Shown piece by piece: positions 27,689-40,445 of a DNA stretch of 64,000 bases. Source of the DNA: Microvirga subterranea (GTDB lineage: Bacteria > Pseudomonadota > Alphaproteobacteria > Rhizobiales > Beijerinckiaceae); the NCBI RefSeq assembly GCF_003350535.1, contig NZ_QQBB01000001.1:232629-296628 (forward strand), written 5' to 3'. The notes under the pieces were generated by a model, which saw only the letters and a list, made by a program, of their open reading frames with translations, did not search any database and was not told the DNA's origin. Numbering within the stretch: position 1 is the stretch's first letter; each line of letters begins with the position of its first letter. Position numbers and translations under genes: made by a program.

Positions 27689-28090
27689 TTAGAAGTTCAG
27701 CGCCGCCTTGGCTTCGCGCAGCTGGGCGACCGCCGCCTCTGCCGCATGCTTGGCGGCCGGATCGTTGGTGGCGTCGTAGTGCATCTCGGCCTGGAGGATC
27801 TCGCGGTCCAGGATGTCCTGGGTCAGCTCCTCGGCCGGAAGCGCCCGCTCGGCCAGGACGGTGATGCCGTTCTGGTTGATGTCGGCGAAGCCGCCGCGAA
27901 TCAGGACCCGCTTGCCGTTGCCGGGAGAGTCGGTGATGACGAGGAAGCCCGTCTTGAGGGTGGTCATCGTCGGGGCATGGCCGGCGAGAACCGTCATCTC
28001 GCCCTCGGTGGCGGGCAGGATCACCGCATCGACGGCGCCTGAGAACAGCACACGCTCAGGGGAGACGAGTTCGAAGGTGAAGGTCGCCAT
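27689..28090 (-). CDS. atpC: F1 ATP synthase subunit epsilon
   Basis: 133 residues: FELVSPERVLFSGAVDAVILPATEGEMTVLAGHAP is the beta-sandwich of epsilon, and the C-terminal helical hairpin ends ALNF. It sits in the central stalk of F1, couples rotation to catalysis and can inhibit ATP hydrolysis. It is the last gene of the atp operon and is followed by an intrinsic terminator. A 113-bp spacer with a palindromic repeat separates it from atpD. Confidence 0.96.
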   Translation of the reverse strand: MATFTFELVSPERVLFSGAVDAVILPATEGEMTVLAGHAPTMTTLKTGFLVITDSPGNGKRVLIRGGFADINQNGITVLAERALPAEELTQDILDREILQAEMHYDATNDPAAKHAAEAAVAQLREAKAALNF

Positions 28091-28163
28091 CTTAGCTCTT
28101 CGTCATCCGGTCGGCCGCAGGAGGCGGCGCGGGATTGGTTGAGGAATTGGGTACTCGGGAGGA

Positions 28164-28188
28164 TCCGGGGCGCGGGCTGCGCCCCGGA
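28164..28188. repeat. Palindrome between atpD and atpC
   Basis: Perfect 10-bp inverted repeat TCCGGGGCGC/GCGCCCCGGA with a 5-nt loop. Its core resembles the second block of the intergenic repeat at 8956-9054. It would form a stable stem in the atp mRNA between atpD and atpC, with no T run. Confidence 0.55.
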
Positions 28189-28203
28189 CGAAGAACGGAG
28201 TTC

Positions 28204-30550
<2,347 letters not shown>

Positions 30551-30586
30551 CGAGCGGCCCTACCTCTCCGGTAACCCGGTTCGATC

Positions 30587-32115
<1,529 letters not shown>

Positions 32116-32116
<1 letters not shown>

Positions 32117-32706
32117 CAGCGGACCTCTTTCATCGCTAGACGAATGGAATTGAGTTTGGTGCGCACCGAGGCATCCACCATGCGGGACCCCATCTTCACG
32201 ATGAGACCGCCGATGAGGCTCGGGTCGATTTTGACGTCGACGGAGACGTCAGCCTTGGCGACGTCGCGCAGCGCCGCCTTGATTTCGTTGAGCACCGCGT
32301 CAGACGGCGCTTCCGCCAGTATCACCTGGGCCCGAACGATGCCCTTCGCGTCCGACACCAGATCCTGGTAGGCGCGGATCATGTCGGGGAGGGCAAAGAG
32401 GCGGCGCTTGGAGGCGACGAGGCGGATGAAGTTGCCGGCGAGGCCCGAGATGCCGGCCCGGTCGAGAATGGCCGCGACGGCGGCGATCTGGTCCTCTGCC
32501 GTGAAGATTGGGTTTCGGATCAGGCGCTGCAGGTCTTCGCTGCCCTGGATCAGCTCATTGAAGCGGCCGAGATCGCCGGCGACGGCGTCCACGGCGTTGG
32601 CTTCCCGAGCGAGGTCGAACAGGGCCGTGGCGTAGCGTAAGGCTACGCCCGACAGGAGAGGTCCTTCATTGGAACCGCTTTGCGCCACGTTATTCGTCTC
32701 TCTCAA
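32116..32706 (-). CDS. atpH: F1 ATP synthase subunit delta (OSCP)
   Basis: 196 residues with [22 protein letters not shown] at the N-terminal helical domain and [25 protein letters not shown], the delta/OSCP C-terminal signature. It joins F1 to the peripheral stalk. It is the first gene of the operon. Upstream codons to 32872 in another frame look non-coding. Confidence 0.96.
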
Positions 32707-32803
32707 ATCTTAAGGGCCTCGGACCGGCGGCCTCTGCGAAGGCTGTCGGGAAACCCGTCAGGTCGGTGGAAGTGAGCCAAAGCGGGACGTCTCTCCGCCC
32801 GTC

Positions 32804-32836
32804 AGGCGGGGGTGCACTAGCATGGGTTTTTCGCAG
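32804..32836 (-). promoter_or_regulatory. Candidate promoter of the atp operon
   Basis: On the minus strand a CTTGCG-like -35 and a GCTAGT-like -10 can be read about 110-130 bp upstream of atpH with a 16-bp spacer. Neither box is close to consensus, so this is a weak call; the coordinates are approximate. Confidence 0.25.
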
Positions 32837-32903
32837 GCGCAAGGCGAAGGCTGGCAAGAGTCCGCGATCCACGCCTCGGCCGGCCCGAGCAAGCGCAGCC
32901 GGC

Positions 32904-33464
32904 TCAGAGTTCCAGGACCGCCACCTCGCAGTTTCGCAGCTGCTGCCCGGTGAGGTGATAGAAGAAAGTTCCGTGGCCGACGACCGCGATCAGCCGCTCC
33001 GGCCGGGCCGCGAGCCAGTCGCGGAACCCGCTCACCCGCTCGGTCAGAATCGCAGCCGGCTCGTTGGCGAATCCGCGCTCGTCGGGCTCGCCGTCGCTGT
33101 GCCACCAGACCTCGTCGAGATGCCCGAAGGCGAGGTTCGGGAAGTCCTGCGCCAGGAGGGTCGGCGCCCGTCCGACGTCGCAGCTGCTCTCCAGGAATTC
33201 CCGGTGCAGGCATTCCACATGGATCGGCGGGGCGGCCGGATGGTCGCCGAAGAGGCCCAGGGTGGTCTGGATCGCCCGCGTCAGGGGCGAGGTCACGACG
33301 AGCTCGTAGGCGTAGGGCCTCAGCTCCGGCGCCCGCTCGGCCACCTGACGGTGCCCGAGTTCCGTCAGCGGTGCGTCGGGATGCATCGGGTCGAGCCCGG
33401 TTTCGGCATAATGGGCGTTGAAGGTGGATTGGCCGTGCCGGATGCAGTGGATGATCTTGGTCAT
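32904..33464 (-). CDS. Histidine phosphatase (phosphoglycerate mutase-like) family protein
   Basis: 186 residues. The catalytic RHG motif is in CIRHGQSTFNAH and the second His in VVGHGTFFYHLTG; SPLTRAIQTTLGL supplies the active-site Arg. The fold is that of branch-1 histidine phosphatases. Substrates range from sugar phosphates to nucleotides, and none can be assigned. The start at MTKIIHCIRHG is preferred to one 17 codons upstream. It sits 25 bp after priA on the same strand. Confidence 0.85.
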   Translation of the reverse strand: MTKIIHCIRHGQSTFNAHYAETGLDPMHPDAPLTELGHRQVAERAPELRPYAYELVVTSPLTRAIQTTLGLFGDHPAAPPIHVECLHREFLESSCDVGRAPTLLAQDFPNLAFGHLDEVWWHSDGEPDERGFANEPAAILTERVSGFRDWLAARPERLIAVVGHGTFFYHLTGQQLRNCEVAVLEL

Positions 33465-33489
33465 GGGTCTGAAGGTCACGCTTTGTTGA

Positions 33490-35652
33490 TCACAGGAAGC
33501 TCTGGGGGTCGACATCGATGGAGACGCGGGTGTTGCCGCGGATCTTGGGACAGCGGGCGAGCCAGTCGCGCAGATACGCCTGGAGGTCCACCTCGCGCTC
33601 CGTCTTCACGAGCAGTCGGTAGCGGTACCGGCCCCGGATGAGGGCGAGCGGGGCCTCGGCGGGGCCGAGGACGGTCACGCCGGGCGGGGGCTGGGCGACG
33701 AGCGCCATCGCGCGAGCATGGGCCTCGGCCGACTCACGTTCCTCGGCCGAGACGATGAGGGAGGCGAGCCGGCCGAAGGGCGGCAGGCCCGCCATCTCCC
33801 GGACCCGCGTCTCCTCCTCGTAGAAACGCTCGGCATCCCCCGACACGAGAGCGGCAATGACCGGATGGTCGGGCTGCCAGGTCTGGACCAGAGCCCGACC
33901 TGGCTTCTCGCCACGCCCGGCGCGGCCGGTGACCTGCTGGAGGAGTTGGAAGGTCCGCTCGGCTGCCCGGGGATCGCCCGAGGTCAGGCCGATATCGGCA
34001 TCGAGCACCACGACCAGGGTCATGAGCGGGAAGTTGTGGCCCTTCGCGACAAGCTGGGTGCCGACCACGATGTCGACCTCTCCGGCCGCGATGGCGGCGA
34101 GCTCCTGGCGCAGCCGCTCGGTGCCGCCGGGCATGTCGCTCGAGAGGACGATGGAGCGCTTATCGGGATAGGTCTCGGCCACCTCCTCGGCGATCCGCTC
34201 CACGCCCGGACCGCAGGGGACGAGCGAATCGACGCTGCCGCAGGACACGCAGGCATGCGGGGTGCGCTCCACGTGGCCGCAATGGTGGCACACCAGGGAC
34301 CGACGGAAGCGGTGCTCCACCAGCCATGCCGAGCAGTTCGGGCATTCGTAGCGGTGGGCGCATGCCCGGCAGAGGGTGAGCGGCGCATAGCCCCGGCGGT
34401 TGAGGAAGAGCAGCACCTGCTCGCCCCGCTCCAGGGTCTCGCCGATGGCGAGGTTCAGGGCCGGCGACAGCCAGCGGCCTTTCGCGATGGTCTCGCGCCT
34501 GAGGTCCACGGCCCGGATCTGCGGCATCTGCCGACCGCCGAAGCGTTCGGGAAGCTGGACGTGGCGGTAGCGACCGCGTTGCACGTTGACCCGGCTCTCG
34601 ATGGAGGGCGTCGCGGAGGCGAGCACCACCGGCGCGTTCTCGATCCGCCCGCGGACCACCGCCATGTCGCGGGCGTGGTAGTGGACCCCGTCATCCTGCT
34701 TATAGGCGGTCTCGTGCTCCTCATCGACCACGATGAGGCCGAGGTCCTTGTAGGGTAGGAACAGGGCCGAGCGGGCCCCGGCCGTCACCTTGACCTCCCC
34801 GGACGCGATTCCCGCATAGAGGCGCTCGCGCTTGCGGCCTGTGACGCCCGAATGCCAGCACGCGGGCTTCGCGCCGAAACGGGCCGCGAACCGGTCGAGG
34901 AACTGGGCCGTGAGGGCGATCTCCGGCATGAGGATCAGGGCCTGCCGGCCCTGGCGCACGGCCTCGGCCACGGCCTCGAAGTAGACCTCCGTCTTGCCGG
35001 AGCCCGTAACGCCTTCGAGCAGGGTCACGGGCGGATGCTCCTCGTGCATCGAGGCGACGAGCGCATCGGCGGCGGCCTGCTGCCCGTCCGACAGGCCAGC
35101 CTTGCGGAAGTCGGGGTTCGGGATTTCGGCCACAGGCTCCTGCAGCAGGGCCACGGTCTCCAGCGTCCCCTCGTCGATCAGGCCATCGATCACCCCGGCG
35201 CTCACGCCCGCCAGATGCGCAAGCTCGCTCTTGAGGCGCACGACGCCGTCCTGGGCCGCCTCCACGACCCGCTGGCGCGCCGGCGTCATCCGCTTCGGCA
35301 GGCGGCCGGCGAGCTTGACCCCGATGCGCACCACCTCCGGGCGGTCGCCGTCCACCAGCTTCAGCCCCATGGCGAGGGCGGAGCCCTTGGGCGCCAGGGT
35401 GTACCAGGCGATCCAGTCGAGGAACTTGCGCATTTTCGGCGGCAGGCTCGGGCTGTCGACGACCCCCGTCACCTTCTTGAAGTTGCCGCCCGGACCCTCC
35501 CGCAGTCCCCACACCACGCCGACCACCTCCCGGGTGGCGAGCGGCACCTGCACCACGTCGCCCTCCTTGAGGGCGAGGCCGTCCGGCACCGCGTAGCTGT
35601 AGGTCGAGTCCAGCGCGAGCGGGATGAGGACATCGGCGACGTGGCTTGTCAT
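33490..35652 (-). CDS. priA: Primosomal helicase PriA
   Basis: 720 residues. N-terminal 3'-DNA-binding domain (VADVLIPLALDSTYSYAVP), helicase Walker A GVTGSGKTEVY, DEEHE Walker B (VVDEEHETAYKQDD), and the zinc-binding Cys cluster (CRACAHRYECPNC, then CHHCG and CVSCGS). The motif VTGRAGRGEKPG is helicase motif VI. PriA reloads the replisome at stalled forks in the cytoplasm. It is divergent from xerC. Confidence 0.96.
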   Translation of the reverse strand: MTSHVADVLIPLALDSTYSYAVPDGLALKEGDVVQVPLATREVVGVVWGLREGPGGNFKKVTGVVDSPSLPPKMRKFLDWIAWYTLAPKGSALAMGLKLVDGDRPEVVRIGVKLAGRLPKRMTPARQRVVEAAQDGVVRLKSELAHLAGVSAGVIDGLIDEGTLETVALLQEPVAEIPNPDFRKAGLSDGQQAAADALVASMHEEHPPVTLLEGVTGSGKTEVYFEAVAEAVRQGRQALILMPEIALTAQFLDRFAARFGAKPACWHSGVTGRKRERLYAGIASGEVKVTAGARSALFLPYKDLGLIVVDEEHETAYKQDDGVHYHARDMAVVRGRIENAPVVLASATPSIESRVNVQRGRYRHVQLPERFGGRQMPQIRAVDLRRETIAKGRWLSPALNLAIGETLERGEQVLLFLNRRGYAPLTLCRACAHRYECPNCSAWLVEHRFRRSLVCHHCGHVERTPHACVSCGSVDSLVPCGPGVERIAEEVAETYPDKRSIVLSSDMPGGTERLRQELAAIAAGEVDIVVGTQLVAKGHNFPLMTLVVVLDADIGLTSGDPRAAERTFQLLQQVTGRAGRGEKPGRALVQTWQPDHPVIAALVSGDAERFYEEETRVREMAGLPPFGRLASLIVSAEERESAEAHARAMALVAQPPPGVTVLGPAEAPLALIRGRYRYRLLVKTEREVDLQAYLRDWLARCPKIRGNTRVSIDVDPQSFL

Positions 35653-35708
35653 TCGGAGGAGGTTAACCTGTTCTCGTTAGACTGCCTGACCTTGCACAAA
35701 GCGGGAAC

Positions 35709-36689
35709 ATGTCAAGCGACGAATCGAAAAACGCCCTCGATCTGGTCCTTCCCGGGGCGTCCGATACTCGCCAGGAGGTGATGACCTGGCTGGCTTCGCT
35801 CGCCAAGGAGCGGCGGCTCTCGCCGAAGACCGTGGAGGCCTATGCCCGCGACCTGAGGCAGTTCCTGACCTTCCTGACTGGACATCTCGGCGAGGCACCC
35901 AGCGTCAGGGCGATCCTGGGGCTCAAGCCGCTCGATATCCGCTCCTTCCTGGCCGCCCGACGCATGGAGACGGTCGGGAGCCGGTCGCTCATGCGCCAGC
36001 TTGCCGCGCTCCGCTCCTTTGCGCGTCACCTGGAGCGGGAGGGGCATGGCACCGCCTCGGCTTTCGCGGCGATTCGCACCCCGAAGGTCGACAAGAACCT
36101 GCCGCGCCCGCTCTCCGCCGCCTCGGCCGTAGCCGTCACGGACACGGAGCTGCGGTCAGGCGAAAACCGAAAAGCCTGGGTGCTCGCCCGCGACGCGGCG
36201 GTGCTGGCTCTTCTCTACGGGGCGGGCCTGCGCATCTCGGAAGCGCTCGGGCTTCAGCGGCGGGATGCGCCGATCCACGGCACTGATTCGATCACCGTCA
36301 CGGGCAAGGGCGGCAAGATGCGCAGCGTACCGGTGATCCCGGCGATCCAGGAGGCGGTCGAGGAATACCTGCACCTGTGTCCCTATGTGCTGCCCCCTGA
36401 GGGGCCGCTCTTCGTCGGCGCCAGGGGCGGACCGCTCTCGCCCCGCATCATCCAGCTTGCGGTCGAGGAATTGAGGGGCGCTCTCGGGCTGCCGGACAGC
36501 GCGACCCCGCACGCCCTGCGCCATTCCTTCGCCACCCACCTGCTCGCCCGCGGCGGCGATCTGCGGGGGATCCAGGAGCTCCTGGGCCACGCCTCGCTCT
36601 CGACGACCCAGCTCTACACGAAGGTGGATGCGGCACGGCTGATGGACGCCTTCGACTCCGCCCATCCGAGGGCCCGGGCGAAGGGCTGA
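35709..36689 (+). CDS. xerC: Tyrosine recombinase XerC
   Basis: 326 residues with an N-terminal SAM-like core-binding domain (SPKTVEAYARDLRQFLTFL) and the catalytic domain: GAGLRISEAL (Arg I), HALRHSFATHLL (HxxR), GHASLSTTQLYTKV (His and nucleophilic Tyr). It resolves chromosome dimers at dif with XerD. It is chromosomal and unrelated in context to the island integrase near 56.4 kb. Divergent from priA with a 56-bp gap. Confidence 0.92.
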   Translation: MSSDESKNALDLVLPGASDTRQEVMTWLASLAKERRLSPKTVEAYARDLRQFLTFLTGHLGEAPSVRAILGLKPLDIRSFLAARRMETVGSRSLMRQLAALRSFARHLEREGHGTASAFAAIRTPKVDKNLPRPLSAASAVAVTDTELRSGENRKAWVLARDAAVLALLYGAGLRISEALGLQRRDAPIHGTDSITVTGKGGKMRSVPVIPAIQEAVEEYLHLCPYVLPPEGPLFVGARGGPLSPRIIQLAVEELRGALGLPDSATPHALRHSFATHLLARGGDLRGIQELLGHASLSTTQLYTKVDAARLMDAFDSAHPRARAKG

Positions 36690-36695
36690 AGAGCC

Positions 36696-37319
36696 CTACT
36701 CCGCCGCGACCGGCCGGGCCAGCAGCTGCCGGGCGGCGGGGCCGATGTCGCCCTTCGTCCAGTGCGGGCGGCAGACGGAGACGTAGCGCCCCTCGCCCCC
36801 GATCTCGATCACCTCGCCCGAGCGTACGGCCTCGCCGTTGCGGTCGTATTTGAGGATCATCGTAGCCTTGCGGCCGCAATGGCAGAGCTGCTTGATTTCC
36901 TGGAAGTCGTCCGCGAGCGCCATCATGGTGGAAATCGCATCGCTGAACAGCGTCCCGAAGACGTTGTTCTTCAGCCCATAGGCCATGACGGGCACATGCA
37001 GCTCGTCCACGATCCAGGCGAGCTGGCGGACCTGCTCGGCCGTCATGAACTGGACCTCGTCGATCAAAACGGCCGTCACCGGCCGTTTCGCGTGCTCGTC
37101 CGCCACGATGGTCCCGATAGCGTCTTCCTTCCTCAGCGGAATGGCGTCGGCCTCGAGGCCGAGGCGCGACCGCACCTTGCCGACGCCGAACCGGTCATCG
37201 ATCAGGCTCGTGAACAGCAGCACGTGGCCGCCGTTCTCGATGTAGTTGTGGCGAACCTGCAGGAGATGTGTGGTCTTTCCTGCATTCATCACCGAGTAGA
37301 GGAAGTGGAGCTTTGCCAT
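36696..37319 (-). CDS. tdk: Thymidine kinase
   Basis: 207 residues. P-loop SVMNAGKTTHLL, LIDEVQFM (catalytic Glu region), YGLKNNVFG (lasso) and the zinc Cys pair in CHCGRKA with a later CRPHW match type II thymidine kinase. It phosphorylates thymidine in salvage. It is convergent with xerC and starts 11 bp after lpd stops on the same strand, so it may be transcribed with the TCA block. Confidence 0.93.
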   Translation of the reverse strand: MAKLHFLYSVMNAGKTTHLLQVRHNYIENGGHVLLFTSLIDDRFGVGKVRSRLGLEADAIPLRKEDAIGTIVADEHAKRPVTAVLIDEVQFMTAEQVRQLAWIVDELHVPVMAYGLKNNVFGTLFSDAISTMMALADDFQEIKQLCHCGRKATMILKYDRNGEAVRSGEVIEIGGEGRYVSVCRPHWTKGDIGPAARQLLARPVAAE

Positions 37320-37329
37320 CGCGACGATC

Positions 37330-38730
37330 CTACATGTGGATCGCGCGCTTCTCCACCGCGAGCGCCGCTTCCTTCACAGCTTCCGCGAGCGTCGGGTGGG
37401 CATGGCAGGTGCGGGCCATGTCCTCGGACGAGGCGCCGAACTCCATGGCGATCGCCGCCTCGTGGATGAGGTTGCCGGCCTCGGGGCCGATGATGTGGAC
37501 GCCCAGCACCTTGTCAGTGGTGGCGTCGGCCAGGATCTTCACGAAGCCGTCCGTGGTGCGGTTCACCTTGGCGCGACCGTTGGCCGTGAAGGGGAACTTG
37601 CCGGCATTATAGGCGACGCCCGCGCTCTTGAGCTCCTCCTCGGTCTTTCCGACGGAAGCGACCTCCGGAAACGTGTAGACCACGCTCGGGATCACGTCGT
37701 AGTTCACGTGACCGGCCTTGCCGGCCAGGATCTCGGCCACCGCGACGCCCTCGTCCTCGGCCTTGTGGGCCAGCATCGGGCCGGCGATCACGTCGCCGAT
37801 GGCGTAGATGCCGGTGACGTTGGTGGCGAAATGCGCATCCGTGAGGATGCGGCCGCGGTTGTCGAGCTGGACGCCCACGTGATCGAGGCCGAGGCCCTGG
37901 GTGTAGGGCACGCGGCCGATGGCCACGAGCACCACGTCGGCCTCGATGGTTTCAGGATTGCCGCCGGCGGCGGGCTCGAAGGTGAGCGTCGCGCCCTTTC
38001 CGGACTTCTCGACCTTGGTGACCTTGGCGCCGAGCTTGAACTGAAAGCCCTGCTTTGACAGGATGCGCTGGAACTGCTTGGCGACCTCGGCGTCCATGCC
38101 CGGCAGGATGCGGTCGAGATACTCGACCACGGTCACCTCGGCGCCGAGGCGGCGCCAGACCGACCCGAGCTCCAGGCCGATCACGCCCGCGCCGATCACC
38201 ACGAGGCGCTTCGGCACGCTCTCCAGTTCGAGCGCCCCAGTGGATGAGACCACCACCTTCTCGTCGATCTCGATGCCCGGCAGGCGGGTGACGTCCGAGC
38301 CCGTGGCGATGACGATGTTCTTGGTCTCCAGGACCTGGTTCGAGCCGTCTTCGCCCTTCACCTCGACCTGACCGGCGGCAGCGATGCGTGCGGTGCCGAA
38401 GAACGCGTCGATCTTGTTCTTCTTGAGCAGGAACTCGACGCCCTTGGTGTTGCCGTCGACGCCTTCCTGCTTGAAGGCCTGCATCCTCTTGAGGTCGAGC
38501 GCAGGCGCGCTGACGCCGATTCCGAGATCGGCGAAGTGGTCGCGCGCGTCCTCGAACATGTGCGAGGCGTGCAGCAGGGCTTTGGACGGGATGCAGCCCA
38601 CGTTGAGGCAGGTGCCGCCATGGGTCTTGCGCTTTTCGACGACGGCGGTCTTGAGACCGAGCTGCGCGGCCCGGATGGCGCAGACATAGCCGCCGGGCCC
38701 GGTGCCGATAACGACGAGATCGTAGGACAT
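37330..38730 (-). CDS. lpd: Dihydrolipoyl dehydrogenase (E3)
   Basis: 466 residues. FAD-binding [20 protein letters not shown], redox-active [19 protein letters not shown] disulfide, NAD-binding [15 protein letters not shown], and the C-terminal [14 protein letters not shown] with the catalytic His. It reoxidises lipoamide in 2-oxoglutarate and pyruvate dehydrogenase complexes. Next to sucA/sucB it is most likely the E3 of OGDH, though it can serve several complexes. The ATG at MSYDLVVIG is chosen; a longer frame to 38829 crosses a repeat. The repeat at 38747-38840 separates it from sucB. Confidence 0.96.
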   Translation of the reverse strand: MSYDLVVIGTGPGGYVCAIRAAQLGLKTAVVEKRKTHGGTCLNVGCIPSKALLHASHMFEDARDHFADLGIGVSAPALDLKRMQAFKQEGVDGNTKGVEFLLKKNKIDAFFGTARIAAAGQVEVKGEDGSNQVLETKNIVIATGSDVTRLPGIEIDEKVVVSSTGALELESVPKRLVVIGAGVIGLELGSVWRRLGAEVTVVEYLDRILPGMDAEVAKQFQRILSKQGFQFKLGAKVTKVEKSGKGATLTFEPAAGGNPETIEADVVLVAIGRVPYTQGLGLDHVGVQLDNRGRILTDAHFATNVTGIYAIGDVIAGPMLAHKAEDEGVAVAEILAGKAGHVNYDVIPSVVYTFPEVASVGKTEEELKSAGVAYNAGKFPFTANGRAKVNRTTDGFVKILADATTDKVLGVHIIGPEAGNLIHEAAIAMEFGASSEDMARTCHAHPTLAEAVKEAALAVEKRAIHM

Positions 38731-38746
38731 TTCTTGTCTCCACCTA

Positions 38747-38840
38747 ACGTCATGCCCGGACTTGATCCGGGCATCCACGTCTTTGGCTCTGGGATTGAGG
38801 TCGTGGCTGGCCGGGACTGGCCCGGCCAAGACGCTGAATC
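38747..38840. repeat. Intergenic palindromic repeat between sucB and lpd
   Basis: A GTCATGCCCGGACTTGATCC-type unit (arms ATGCCCGGA/TCCGGGCAT) followed by a second arm pair TGGCCGGG/CCCGGCCA. This palindrome is common between genes in Bradyrhizobium-like and Methylobacterium-like genomes. It sits inside the TCA operon, where it could act as an RNA stem affecting lpd expression. Confidence 0.7.
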
Positions 38841-38850
38841 GATGCTTGGC

Positions 38851-40080
38851 TTAGAGGTCGAGGACGAGGCGCGCCGGATCCTCGAGGGCCTCCTTGACGC
38901 GCACCAGGAAGGTCACGGCCTCCTTGCCGTCGACGATCCGGTGATCGTAGGAAAGCGCGAGGTACATCATCGGGCGCACGACGACCTGGCCGTTGCGGAC
39001 CACCGGGCGCTCCTCGATGCGGTGCATGCCGAGAATGCCCGACTGCGGTGCGTTGAGGATCGGGGTCGAGAGCAGCGAGCCGTAGATGCCGCCATTGGTG
39101 ATCGTGAAGGTGCCGCCCTGCATCTCGTCGATGGAGAGCTTGCCGTCGCGGGCGCGGCGGCCGAAATCGGCGATCTTCTTCTCGATGCCGGCGACCGAGA
39201 GATCGTCCGCATCGCGCACCACCGGGACCACGAGGCCCTTCTCGGTGCCGACCGCGATGCCGATATGGTAGTAGTTCTTGAAGACGATGTCCTGGCCGTC
39301 GATCTCGGCATTCACCGCCGGAACGTCCTTGAGGGCCTGAATCACGGCCTTGGTGAAGAAGCCCATGAAGCCGAGCTTCGTTCCGTGCTTCTTCTCGAAG
39401 ACGTCCTTGTACTGGCTGCGCAGGTTCATCACCGCGCTCATGTCCACGTCATTGAACGTGGTGAGCATGGCGGCGGTGTTCTGCGCGTCCTTGAGGCGGC
39501 GGGCGATGGTCTGCCGCAGCTTAGTCATCTTCACGCGTTCTTCACGCTCGGCATCGACGGGCGCCGAAGGAGCGCGCATCTGGGCCGGAGCCGCCGCGGG
39601 GGCGGCCGCAGCGCCGCCGGCGATGGCCGCGAGCATGTCGCCCTTGGTCACCCGACCGTCCTTGCCGGTGCCGGCGACGCGGGAGGCGTCGATGCCGCTC
39701 TCGGCCGCGATGCGGGAGACCGCGGGGCCGTTGTCGCGAGCGGCGGCGGGCTTGGCCGGAGCGGCAGCCGGCGCCGGAGCGGCGGCCGGAGCCGGAGCAG
39801 CCTTCGGGGCCTCGGCCTTGGGAGCGGACGCCGCAGCGGCGCCGCCTTCCACGATCGAGCCGAGCACGGCGCCAGGGGAGACCGTCTCGCCGTCCTTGGC
39901 CAGGATGTCGCCGAGGGTGCCGCTCGCGGGAGCGTTGACCTCGAGCGTCACCTTGTCGGTCTCGAGCTCCAGGACGGGCTCGTCGGCCTTCACCGCATCG
40001 CCGGGTTTCTTGAACCAGCGGCCGATGGTGGCCTCTGACACGGATTCGCCAAGAGTGGGTACGCGGATTTCAGTTGCCAT
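38851..40080 (-). CDS. sucB: 2-Oxoglutarate dehydrogenase E2 (succinyltransferase)
   Basis: 409 residues. The lipoyl domain carries the lipoylated Lys in [13 protein letters not shown] (about residue 43). Ala/Pro linkers flank a peripheral-subunit-binding domain ([21 protein letters not shown]), and the acyltransferase domain has [13 protein letters not shown] with the catalytic His. It transfers the succinyl group to CoA. The start [17 protein letters not shown] is the usual one. A YciI-like gene lies between it and sucA. Confidence 0.96.
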   Translation of the reverse strand: MATEIRVPTLGESVSEATIGRWFKKPGDAVKADEPVLELETDKVTLEVNAPASGTLGDILAKDGETVSPGAVLGSIVEGGAAAASAPKAEAPKAAPAPAAAPAPAAAPAKPAAARDNGPAVSRIAAESGIDASRVAGTGKDGRVTKGDMLAAIAGGAAAAPAAAPAQMRAPSAPVDAEREERVKMTKLRQTIARRLKDAQNTAAMLTTFNDVDMSAVMNLRSQYKDVFEKKHGTKLGFMGFFTKAVIQALKDVPAVNAEIDGQDIVFKNYYHIGIAVGTEKGLVVPVVRDADDLSVAGIEKKIADFGRRARDGKLSIDEMQGGTFTITNGGIYGSLLSTPILNAPQSGILGMHRIEERPVVRNGQVVVRPMMYLALSYDHRIVDGKEAVTFLVRVKEALEDPARLVLDL

Positions 40081-40105
40081 GGTTACGCCTTCGGGACGGC
40101 CCCTC

Positions 40106-40426
40106 TCAGAGAGGATCAGGTTGTTGGTTCTTCCGCAGGATGGCCTGCGGGATGGGATGGATCTCGTATCGGAAGCCACGTCCGGAGAGGATGACAGGAT
40201 CCTGCTCCGTCAAGGCTGAGGCTGCTGCAGCGTCACTGACCTCGACTATGGCGACACCCCAGACACCGGCAGGGTCCAGGACAGGGCCTACAATCAGGGC
40301 ATTACCCCGATCGGCCACTCTTTGCCAATAGACTGCATGCTCCTGCATCAGGCCAGCCTCCTCCGCCGTGATGTCGGCGGGGAAGGTCGGCCTTGGCGGC
40401 AGGAGCCTGCAGAGGTGAAACGGCAT
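40106..40426 (-). CDS. YciI-like protein inserted in the OGDH operon
   Basis: 106 residues with the YciI/DGPF-type opening [20 protein letters not shown], the [14 protein letters not shown] helix and a short beta-sheet core. The family is a ferredoxin-like alpha+beta fold of mostly unknown function, some with a catalytic His/Asp. It is placed exactly between sucA and sucB (20 and 25-bp gaps) on the same strand, so it is co-transcribed with the 2-oxoglutarate dehydrogenase genes. Why it belongs there is unclear. Confidence 0.75.
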   Translation of the reverse strand: MPFHLCRLLPPRPTFPADITAEEAGLMQEHAVYWQRVADRGNALIVGPVLDPAGVWGVAIVEVSDAAAASALTEQDPVILSGRGFRYEIHPIPQAILRKNQQPDPL

Positions 40427-40445
40427 GCCTCGGTTCTCCGTTCGA

